DNA of 26,401 nucleotides from CAZDDI01 sp964504195. Lineage in GTDB: Bacteria; Chloroflexota; Anaerolineae; B4-G1; SLSP01. Made by a program: the position numbers and the translations under genes. The stretch spans positions 1-26,401 of the forward strand of contig CAZDDI010000061.1 of the NCBI GenBank assembly GCA_964504195.1, in the 5' to 3' direction. The notes beneath the pieces are model-generated. The model was not told the origin of the DNA. It saw only the letters and a program-made list of their open reading frames with translations, and made no database searches. Position 1 is the stretch's first letter, and every line of letters begins with the position of its first letter. Shown here piece by piece: positions 1 through 6,556 of the stretch.

Positions 1-1248
1 ACAAGAATGCCACACTTTTCTTATCCGTCAAATCGTCTCTGTTAAACTACTAGCACAAGGTCATCCATTGATGACACGTCTAGCCGCCGAAGCTTGGCTG
101 AGCAATAAACCTTATGGTATTCCTGCCACTGAAGTACCTGCCCTACACGGACACAAAAAGGCAGTAGATTGGATTAAGGAACGCATTTTTGGACGGCTCA
201 ACGAACCACTCAAAAATGCGGTGTCTTGGGTTGCGCTGCTTCGTTGGTTTGATTTCGATAGCCTTAACACTATCCTTGCACTGCCTCAAGCACTTACACA
301 CGACAATTTCCGTGTGTTGACCAATTACGCTTTCATTATCCGACCACGCTTTGCACCAGACAAATGGGCCTGCCATGACTGGATCCGTCGAGCGCAGATA
401 ACCGAGTTAAGAGATTCTTTTCCAGAAGCATACCAAACTTTTCATCTACGAGCGCAGGAGTATTACAATATGCGGGATCGTCCACTAGATGCACTGTACC
501 ATACTTTTTTTAGTGATCCACTTATAGCTTTTGAGCAGTGGCAACAATGGGAAAGTGAAATTGCTTTTAGCTCCAATCACGAGACATGGGCAGCGTTATT
601 TGAGGTAGTGAACACTGCCGAAGTGCAGATAAACCTTATTCCTGAACAACGTGCTGAAACGGCTTACCGTGCTGGAAAAATGATGATCATTTGGGCAAAG
701 CTAAAGTGCTTCAATCTTTTGGCGACGTGCAGTAGTTTCGAGACGGTCCTGATACAGCATTGAAGAGTTATGACGAATCTTTGAACCTTTTCCGTGAGAT
801 TGGTAATCATTTGAACGCGGCAAATGTCTTAAAATCTATGGGTGATGTGCAGCAGTTCAGAGATGAGCAAACTGCATTGAATAACTACAACGAGGCCCTG
901 GATCTTTTCCGCGGAGTTAATAATCGCTTGGGCGAAGCAAATGTCTTGAAGGCTATGGGGGATATACAATCACTTTAGAGTGAGTATGTTGCGGCTATGA
1001 ACCTCTACGAACAAGCACTTAATATCTTCCGTGCCGAGGGAACGAAATTGGATGAAGCCAATGTATTACAGATCCTGCACATACAATTGTTCAAGGTTGG
1101 GGACAGTTTGCTGCCCGGCTATGCGAAGCTCTGTCCCAGCAGGGTGGGGGCGGCGCACGAGCACATTGATTTATGCGCTGCGGCTTTTATCTTCAATACC
1201 CGTAGCGCGAAGCGTTTGTTCGCATGGGTGAAGGGAAACTCGCGCTGA
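1..1248 (+). pseudogene. Decayed STAND-type ATPase/TPR-repeat gene, 3' part
   Basis: The reading frame is open from base 2, so the 5' end lies outside the window. Residues encoded up to about 675 resemble the helical/winged-helix arm that follows the NTPase in STAND signalling ATPases (inference from the LLAQGHPLMTRLAAEAWLS style of sequence). The frame is lost at the A-run 675-679. In the next frame, TPR units of 39-40 residues begin at 691, 811, 928 and 1048, each starting L-x-x-A-(N/K)-V-L and containing a Y-x-(E/Q)-(A/S)-L-x-(L/I)-F-R helix. Two in-frame TAG codons interrupt the TPR frame, at 733-735 and 976-978. Repeat similarity stops near 1071; the frame then runs to a stop at 1246-1248 without recognisable sequence. 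One frameshift plus two stops indicate a pseudogene. STAND/TPR proteins generally act as ligand-sensing switches in signalling or defence; no such role can be claimed for this copy. Confidence 0.75.
691..1047 (+). repeat. Three tandem 117-120 bp units encoding TPR repeats
   Basis: Units run 691-810, 811-927 and 928-1047, with a partial fourth at 1048-1071. They are similar at the DNA level as well as in protein: each opens with ttg followed by an Ala-rich codon run and a GTxTT(A/G/C)-like Val-Leu, and ends with a cttttccg/atcttccg Phe-Arg stretch. The conserved G-D-(V/I)-Q turn sits at residues 11-14 of each unit. These are coding TPR repeats of the decayed gene, not intergenic repeats. Confidence 0.75.
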
Positions 1249-1463
1249 GTGAGTCAGCGAAAAAGCAGTGAGAAGGCGCACGTTTGCTTTTCACCGGCTA
1301 CCGTTTACCTGTATATTAATAACTTCCGACTACATCATAAATTTGTATACCGCTGGCTGTATTTACATAATATACATAGTCGGAAGTTGATACGGGCGTT
1401 CTCTTAGTCCCTCTCAGGAAAACCTGCTACGCATTTTCTCGCTGATTCGCTGATTCGCTCTTT
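1249..1463. other. Intergenic region, AT-rich, no gene seen
   Basis: No convincing coding frame was found here. The stretch holds the inverted repeat at 1321-1388 and a short tandem CGCTGATT duplication around 1440-1459 just before the promoter of the first S41 gene. Confidence 0.5.
1321..1388. repeat. 68-bp inverted repeat with perfect 12-bp arms
   Basis: AACTTCCGACTA at 1321-1332 is exactly complementary to TAGTCGGAAGTT at 1377-1388, with a 44-nt AT-rich centre that contains the palindrome GTATAC. There is no T-run after either arm, so a simple intrinsic terminator is unlikely. No target-site duplication is visible at the edges, so a MITE-like origin is possible but unproven. It sits between the decayed ATPase gene and the S41 block. 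Confidence 0.7.
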
Positions 1464-1469
1464 TTGTGT

Positions 1470-1481
1470 TACAATGCCCTT
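1470..1481 (+). promoter_or_regulatory. -10 box immediately before the first S41 gene (leaderless start)
   Basis: TACAAT at 1470-1475 lies six bases before the GTG at 1482, which puts the expected transcription start at or next to the start codon. No Shine-Dalgarno sequence is present. A convincing -35 box is not visible; TTCGCT at 1446-1451 (18-bp spacer) is weak. Confidence 0.45.
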
Positions 1482-2666
1482 GTGAAAACCAAAGTTCGTC
1501 TGCTTGTAGCGATGTTATGTGGCGTCGCCTTATTGGCGGCTTTTGGCGCGGGCGTGTTGATCGGCGCGCGCCAGGCACATGCTGCTGCGCCATTCTCACT
1601 ACTGACCGATGTTGTCGCTGTACTGGAGAAAGACTTTTACGGCACCTTACCACCACGCGCTGCGCGCACCCGCGCAGCGGTGCAGGGCTTGTTGTATACC
1701 CTCGATGACTCGCATACATATTTAATCGAGCCACAACCAGCGCAACAAGAATTATTGCAATTATCCGGCGACTACAGCGAAGAAGATGTAGGGGTGCATC
1801 TATGGTGGAGCACAGATGGGCAAATCGGCTTGACCCCTTACCTGGATGGCCCGGCAGCTCAGGCAGGCGTTAAAGCGGGTGATTATTTACTTTCCATAGA
1901 CGGTATCGCAGTTCATGAAGCCAACGCTTCTGACAATCTATTCACAATAGCGCAACGGCTACGCGGGCCAGAGGGTTCTCCCGTTACGCTCGAAATCGCT
2001 CGCCCGCCCCACCCTACGGCAACCCTCGTGATCACCCGCGCGCCTGTCGTGCGTCCCTCCATTCACTGGCGTATCATACGCCCTGAGGCAGCCATCGCTT
2101 ACCTGCGCATTGAGACTGTCACGGATCAAACAGCACAGGAAGTATCCATTGCGCTGAGCGATTTGCGCACGCACGGCGTGACACGCCTTATCCTCGATCT
2201 ACGAAATAACGGGGGCGGCGTGCTGGCCTCCTTGCCCCGCCTGTTGGGGCTGTTTTTGGGCGAAGGCACTGTCATCTACCGCACTGCTACCCGTGATGCA
2301 GAACAAGTAACCTACTCTACCGGACAGGCGCAGTATCAGGAAGCACTGGTAGTGTTAGTCAATGCCCAAACGGCCAGTGCTGCCGAAATCGTTGCGGCGG
2401 CGCTGGCGGAGCAAGGCCGTGCGCCTCTACTTGGCGCACCCACTTATGGCAAGGGTTCGATCCAGTCCCTCTATCCGCTGCGTGACGGAAGCACCCTGCA
2501 CATTACCTCTGCTGTATGGTTAACTGCACAAGAACACCCCTTAGAGGGAGCGGGGCTTGTACCCGCATTGACACCGGATGCACTGTTACCCACACATAAC
2601 AGCTATCCGCCATGGGTAGATGAAATGATTGAGGCTGCGTGTATTTACTTACAGGGGAATGAATAA
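1482..2666 (+). CDS. S41 family C-terminal processing peptidase, divergent first paralogue
   Basis: Membrane-anchored serine protease of the CtpA/Prc (S41A) family, which cleaves extracytoplasmic proteins near their C-termini. Residues 5-27 form an N-terminal membrane segment or signal anchor. A PDZ-like domain follows (about 100-175, with the G-(V/L)-x-x-G-D core AGVKAGD), then the peptidase fold. The Ser-Lys dyad is intact: Ser299 in TASAAEI and Lys324 in YGKGS, at the family spacing of 25. The protein is 394 aa. GTG 1482 was chosen because the upstream TTG at 1464 precedes the -10 box at 1470. It is first of three tandem paralogues, 48 bp before the next, and is the most diverged: its N-terminal domain and PDZ carry several substitutions relative to the other two. 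Substrates cannot be read from the sequence. Confidence 0.9.
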   Translation: MKTKVRLLVAMLCGVALLAAFGAGVLIGARQAHAAAPFSLLTDVVAVLEKDFYGTLPPRAARTRAAVQGLLYTLDDSHTYLIEPQPAQQELLQLSGDYSEEDVGVHLWWSTDGQIGLTPYLDGPAAQAGVKAGDYLLSIDGIAVHEANASDNLFTIAQRLRGPEGSPVTLEIARPPHPTATLVITRAPVVRPSIHWRIIRPEAAIAYLRIETVTDQTAQEVSIALSDLRTHGVTRLILDLRNNGGGVLASLPRLLGLFLGEGTVIYRTATRDAEQVTYSTGQAQYQEALVVLVNAQTASAAEIVAAALAEQGRAPLLGAPTYGKGSIQSLYPLRDGSTLHITSAVWLTAQEHPLEGAGLVPALTPDALLPTHNSYPPWVDEMIEAACIYLQGNE

Positions 2667-2714
2667 AGGGCAATAAATCTACCTTTTCATTGCATACCGA
2701 ACCAGGAGATTCAC

Positions 2715-3899
2715 ATGCGTAAAATAGTCTTGGGATTGTTGATAGTGATAATTGCTGGGCTACTGCTGACCGGCGCGTTTAGTGGTGGGGTATTGATTGG
2801 GCACTTCGCCACACGTCAGAGTGCGCCGCGTAGTGATTTGCTTGATTACGAGCTGCTAAACCAAGTCTTAACGCTGCTCAATAACAAATATTACGGCGAG
2901 ATTCCTGACGAGAGCACGCTTACTTATGGCGCAATTAGTGGCCTGTTGCTGACACTCGATGATCCCTATACGGCATTCCTTGAACCGAAGGTGGCGCGCA
3001 TTATGCGTGAGGATGCCACCGGGCAATTCGAGGGCATTGGCGTTACTGTGGAGCAACATGAAAATGGCTATTTGGAAATCATCCGCGTCTTCCCCAATCA
3101 GCCAGCAGCACAAGCCGGGCTGCTTTCCGGCGATCTCATTATCTCTGCTGATGGCACAGATCTGACAGGACTAGGATTGTACGATGCAATCAATCTCGTG
3201 CGCGGGCCACGCGACACACAGGTAAGATTGGAAATCCTACGACAGGGAGAAGGCCTAGTGGATCCCTTGGTGTTTACCATCACTCGCGCCCGCATCGAAA
3301 TGCCCATCGTGGAATACGAATTACTTGAGGGTGACATCGCTTACCTGCGCCTCACCGAGTTCGATGCTACCGCAACGACCCGCATGAAAGCCGCGCTGGA
3401 AAGCTTGCTGAACGAAATGCCGGCCGGCCTCATACTGGATCTGCGTGATAATCCGGGCGGCTACCTGCACGAAGCTTTTGGTGTGGCCGACCTGTTTCTG
3501 GATAAGGGGATTGTGCTAATTCAGCGTGATAGCGCCGGTCGGGAGCAAATCTGGCGCTCTACAGATGGGGAAGCCGGTGAGTACATTCCGCTGGTCGTAT
3601 TGGTCAACAATGCCAGCGCCAGCGCCTCAGAGCTAGTCGCCGGAGCACTACAAGACCGTGGTCGCGCCGTGCTCATCGGGGAGCAGACTTTCGGCAAAGG
3701 GTCAGTCCAACAACCCCATGACTTCAGGGATGGGTCGCAATTGCGCGTCACCACCGCGCGCTGGTTCACGCCCAATGAACAGTCTATCCATGGTGATGGA
3801 ATTACACCGAACATCGAGGTCCCCCACCCTGCCGATGCCCTTCCCGGTGAAGACCCACAACTCCAGCGGGCTATCGAATACCTGAAAGAGAATTTTTGA
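2715..3899 (+). CDS. S41 family C-terminal processing peptidase, second paralogue
   Basis: CtpA/Prc-type serine peptidase of 394 aa. Residues 4-30 form a membrane segment (signal anchor), so the catalytic part faces outside. A helical segment with L-(D/N)-Y-x-L-L-N and Y-Y-G-E-I-P leads into a PDZ domain at about 100-178 (FEGIGV; AGLLSGDLI). The peptidase domain follows, with the strand I-L-D-L-R-D-N-P-G-G, catalytic Ser303 (middle Ser of SASAS) and Lys328 (FGKGS). AGGAG lies 7 nt before the ATG. The gene sits 48 bp after its first paralogue and 48 bp before the third and shares long identical blocks with the third (for example LTEFDATA), pointing to a recent tandem duplication. It is probably co-transcribed with both. 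Confidence 0.93.
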   Translation: MRKIVLGLLIVIIAGLLLTGAFSGGVLIGHFATRQSAPRSDLLDYELLNQVLTLLNNKYYGEIPDESTLTYGAISGLLLTLDDPYTAFLEPKVARIMREDATGQFEGIGVTVEQHENGYLEIIRVFPNQPAAQAGLLSGDLIISADGTDLTGLGLYDAINLVRGPRDTQVRLEILRQGEGLVDPLVFTITRARIEMPIVEYELLEGDIAYLRLTEFDATATTRMKAALESLLNEMPAGLILDLRDNPGGYLHEAFGVADLFLDKGIVLIQRDSAGREQIWRSTDGEAGEYIPLVVLVNNASASASELVAGALQDRGRAVLIGEQTFGKGSVQQPHDFRDGSQLRVTTARWFTPNEQSIHGDGITPNIEVPHPADALPGEDPQLQRAIEYLKENF

Positions 3900-3947
3900 T
3901 GTCAAATTGTAACTACTCAGCTTGCAATTCACAATTAGGAGAAGACC

Positions 3948-5198
3948 ATGCGTAAAGTCATAGTAGGATTGTTAATAGTGTTTGTGCTTTTTATGCTGGC
4001 AGGCGCAATGTTTGGCGCTGGCTTTGCCGTGGCGCGGGTGACCCAACCCAACCCATTACCAAGTACGATTACTACGCCGCCGGTAGCTACTACCCCTCTC
4101 GCCCCAGGCGCTCCGACCACATCACCGCCCGCCAGCGACGAACTGCTTGATTATGCGTTGCTGAACGAGATACTCACATTGCTAGATGCACAATTCTATG
4201 GTGAAATACCGGATAGCGAAACACTCACTTATGGTGCAATCCGTGGCCTCCTCCTTACCCTTGACGATCCCAACACCGCTTTCATCGAGCCAAACACCGC
4301 CCGCATCCTTGCCGAAGATGCTACCGGGCAGTTCGAAGGGATTGGGGCCTGGGTACAGATGCGACCGGATGGGTACCTGGAAGTTTCGCGCCCTATGCCA
4401 GGGCAACCGGCAGAAGCTGTTGGCGTCCTCGCGGGGGATATTATACTTACAGTGGATGGAGAAGAGCTGTTGGGTAAGGGTCTGTATGAGATGTTGACCT
4501 TGATTCGTGGCCCACGTGATACACAGGTAACACTAGAAATCGGGCGGCAAGGTGAAGTAGACCCACTGACCTTTGTAATTACCCGCGCGCGCATCGAGAT
4601 TCCAGTGGTGGAATATGAAATGCTGGATGAAGGCATCGCTTACATCCGCCTCACTGAGTTCGATGCTACAGCCAGCAACCGTGTGCAAAATGCGCTAACC
4701 GAGCTCCTGGCCCAAAACCCATCCGGGCTTATCTTCGACCTGCGCGACAATCCCGGCGGCTATCTCAATGAGGCCATCGCCGTCGCCGATTTGTTTCTTG
4801 AAGAGGGGCTGGTACTGATTGAGCGGGACAGCAGCGGCGGCGTGCGGCGTTTTTCATCTTACAATGGTGATATGGCCGAACAGATCTCGCTGGTGGTCTT
4901 AGTGAATGGCGGAAGCGCGAGCGCGTCAGAAATTGTAGCCGGTGCAATCCAGGATCGTGAGCGTGCCCCACTAATGGGCGAACTTACGTTTGGTAAAGGC
5001 TCAGTGCAAATGCCCTACAACTTGACCAATGGCTCACAATTCCGTGTAACCATTGCGCGCTGGTATACGCCCAACGATAACACTATTCACGGTGCAGGGC
5101 TTACCCCCGACATCGAGGTAGAATTCCCTTCCGATACCCCTGCGGAAGAAGATCCCCAGCTTCAGCAGGCTATTGATTACTTACTGTCAGAGGATTAA
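3948..5198 (+). CDS. S41 family C-terminal processing peptidase, third paralogue
   Basis: CtpA/Prc-type serine peptidase of 416 aa. After the N-terminal membrane segment (residues 5-29) it has a Pro/Thr-rich linker (about 34-63) that the other two copies lack, which probably sets the catalytic part further from the membrane. The DELLDYALLNE region, PDZ (core GVLAGDIIL) and peptidase domain then follow the second paralogue closely. Catalytic Ser325 (SASAS) and Lys350 (FGKGS) are present. AGGAG precedes the ATG by 7 nt. The TAA stop is separated from the smpB GTG by a single base, so the two genes are very likely co-transcribed and translationally coupled. Confidence 0.93.
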   Translation: MRKVIVGLLIVFVLFMLAGAMFGAGFAVARVTQPNPLPSTITTPPVATTPLAPGAPTTSPPASDELLDYALLNEILTLLDAQFYGEIPDSETLTYGAIRGLLLTLDDPNTAFIEPNTARILAEDATGQFEGIGAWVQMRPDGYLEVSRPMPGQPAEAVGVLAGDIILTVDGEELLGKGLYEMLTLIRGPRDTQVTLEIGRQGEVDPLTFVITRARIEIPVVEYEMLDEGIAYIRLTEFDATASNRVQNALTELLAQNPSGLIFDLRDNPGGYLNEAIAVADLFLEEGLVLIERDSSGGVRRFSSYNGDMAEQISLVVLVNGGSASASEIVAGAIQDRERAPLMGELTFGKGSVQMPYNLTNGSQFRVTIARWYTPNDNTIHGAGLTPDIEVEFPSDTPAEEDPQLQQAIDYLLSED

Positions 5199-5199
5199 C

Positions 5200-5661
5200 G
5201 TGAGCGAAATCAAAACCGTTGCTACCAATCGTAAGGCACAGTACGAATACTTCATCGAAGAAACCTTCGAAGTGGGGTTGGTGCTAACTGGTACAGAAAT
5301 CAAGTCAGTGCGGACCGCGCAGGTGAGCCTTAAAGAGGGCTACATTCTGCTGCGTGAGGGCGAGCTATGGCTGATTAATGTTCACATTGCTCCCTATGAA
5401 GAAGCCGGGCAGTGGACACACGATCCCAAGCGCACGCGGAAGCTACTTATGCACCGGCGAGAGATCAACCGGTTAAGCAGTATTGTGCAACAGCCTGGCT
5501 ATACGCTGATCCCGTTGCGCTTGTACCTCAAGGGTAAGCGCGCTAAGCTCGAGATGGGGTTGGCACGCGGAAAGCACCAGCACGACAAGCGTGAAACCAT
5601 CGCCAAACGTGATGAAGATCGCCGTCTGCGCCGTGAATGGCGGGAGTTCGAGCGCGGCTGA
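5200..5661 (+). CDS. smpB: SsrA-binding protein SmpB
   Basis: Partner of tmRNA in trans-translation: it brings tmRNA into the A site of stalled ribosomes so the stalled protein is tagged for degradation. The protein is 153 aa, the usual size. Recognisable family landmarks are NRKAQYEYFIEE at the N-terminus, LTGTEIKSVR, a GEL(W)LIN(V)HI strand, the HDPKRTRKLL(M)HR segment, LYLKGKRAKLEMGLARGKH and the basic C-terminal tail (residues about 130-153) that mimics mRNA in the decoding centre. GTG 5200 is chosen because the protein then begins at the family position and AGAGGA lies just upstream. It is one base after the third S41 gene. No tmRNA gene (ssrA) is visible in this window. Confidence 0.97.
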   Translation: MSEIKTVATNRKAQYEYFIEETFEVGLVLTGTEIKSVRTAQVSLKEGYILLREGELWLINVHIAPYEEAGQWTHDPKRTRKLLMHRREINRLSSIVQQPGYTLIPLRLYLKGKRAKLEMGLARGKHQHDKRETIAKRDEDRRLRREWREFERG

Positions 5662-5669
5662 AAACCCGT

Positions 5670-5697
5670 TTGACATCATCGCCGGGTGCGTTATAAT
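5670..5697 (+). promoter_or_regulatory. Near-consensus sigma70 promoter for the S1 gene
   Basis: TTGACA at 5670-5675 and TATAAT at 5692-5697 are separated by 16 bp, starting 9 bp after the smpB stop. This gives the S1 gene an independent strong promoter, with an untranslated leader of about 30 nt that carries GGGAG at 5720-5724. Confidence 0.85.
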
Positions 5698-5732
5698 AGT
5701 GCTTGTAATTAGATTTAAGGGAGTTAATACGG

Positions 5733-6425
5733 ATGTCGGAAGAGATGACGCAAGCGACAAGCATGAATGACCTACGCCCAAAAATGTGTCTGGAAGGGAT
5801 TGTGACCCGCACAGAATTATATGGAGCTTTTGTGAACCTTGGACTGGAACGTGAGGGGCTGGTTCACATTTCGCGCCTAGCGCCCAAGCGGGTCAATAAA
5901 GTCACCGACAAAGTCAAAGTTGGCGACAAGGTCATGGTCTGGGTCACAAACGTAGACGCAGATCAAGGGCGCATCGGTTTGACGATGGTGGAACCGCCGG
6001 CGGTGGACTGGGACGAGCTCAACGAAGGGCAAATCGTCACCGGTACGGTCAAGCGACTGGAGCGGTACGGTGCGTTTATAGACGTCGGCGCAGAGCGGTT
6101 GGGGTTGCTCCACGTAAGCGCTATGGGGCGCTATGTGCGCGAGCCGTCCGAAGTCGTCAAGGAAAACGAAGTCCTGGAAGTACGTATTCTGCGCCTGGAT
6201 CGCCGCAAACGCCAGATTGATTTTACCATGGATTTGGGCGACGAACCGGAGGTAGAAGAAGAAGTCTCTGAAGAACCGCTGCTTTCAGCGATGGAGATGG
6301 CTTACCGCCAGGCACAAAAAGTGAATACTCGCAAGAAAACGCATGGCGAAAAGATGCGTGCCAAACAACGTTTTGACTACGATGATGAGATGGAAGACAT
6401 CTATCGTCGCACGTTAAGCGATTAA
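5733..6425 (+). CDS. Protein with two S1 RNA-binding domains
   Basis: A 230-aa protein with two S1 (OB-fold) domains: residues about 16-85 (EGIVTRTELYGAFVNLG ... GLVHIS) and 98-167 (GTVKRLERYGAFIDVG ... GLLHVS). The C-terminal tail (about 170-230) is acidic and then basic, with no recognised fold. Length and two-domain layout differ from ribosomal protein S1 of proteobacteria (six domains) and resemble short S1 proteins of Chloroflexota, Firmicutes and cyanobacteria. It probably binds RNA or the ribosome; a specific role (translation, degradation or a stress factor) cannot be chosen from the sequence. It has its own promoter (5670-5697) and is followed by a strong terminator. Confidence 0.9.
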   Translation: MSEEMTQATSMNDLRPKMCLEGIVTRTELYGAFVNLGLEREGLVHISRLAPKRVNKVTDKVKVGDKVMVWVTNVDADQGRIGLTMVEPPAVDWDELNEGQIVTGTVKRLERYGAFIDVGAERLGLLHVSAMGRYVREPSEVVKENEVLEVRILRLDRRKRQIDFTMDLGDEPEVEEEVSEEPLLSAMEMAYRQAQKVNTRKKTHGEKMRAKQRFDYDDEMEDIYRRTLSD

Positions 6426-6521
6426 TTTTTCCTGCGCGTACTGCTGCCAAGTTGTCAACCACCGTTTTGTAAAATTGTGGTTGCCGTTTGTGGTCTATAT
6501 GTGAAGAATCCAGACAAAAGT

Positions 6522-6549
6522 GGGGATAGCTTTGGCTATCCCCTTTTGT
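6522..6549. terminator. Bidirectional intrinsic terminator
   Basis: GGGGATAGC at 6522-6530 pairs perfectly with GCTATCCCC at 6535-6543 around a TTTG loop, followed by TTTTGTTT. ACAAAAG precedes the stem, so the complementary strand also reads a hairpin followed by T-rich sequence. It lies between the convergent S1 gene (+) and membrane protein gene (-) and can terminate both. Confidence 0.9.
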
Positions 6550-6556
6550 TTACCTC

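Noticed and set aside
691..1071. Tandem ~120-bp repeats as a CRISPR-like array
   Set aside because: Units are coding TPR repeats with no unique spacers and a translated 40-residue period.
1321..1388. Inverted repeat as an intrinsic terminator
   Set aside because: No T-run follows either arm and the loop is 44 nt, too long for a standard terminator.
1414..1734. Minus-strand 106-aa ORF over the first S41 gene
   Set aside because: It is complementary to the S41 frame, has no ribosome site and no recognisable protein signature.
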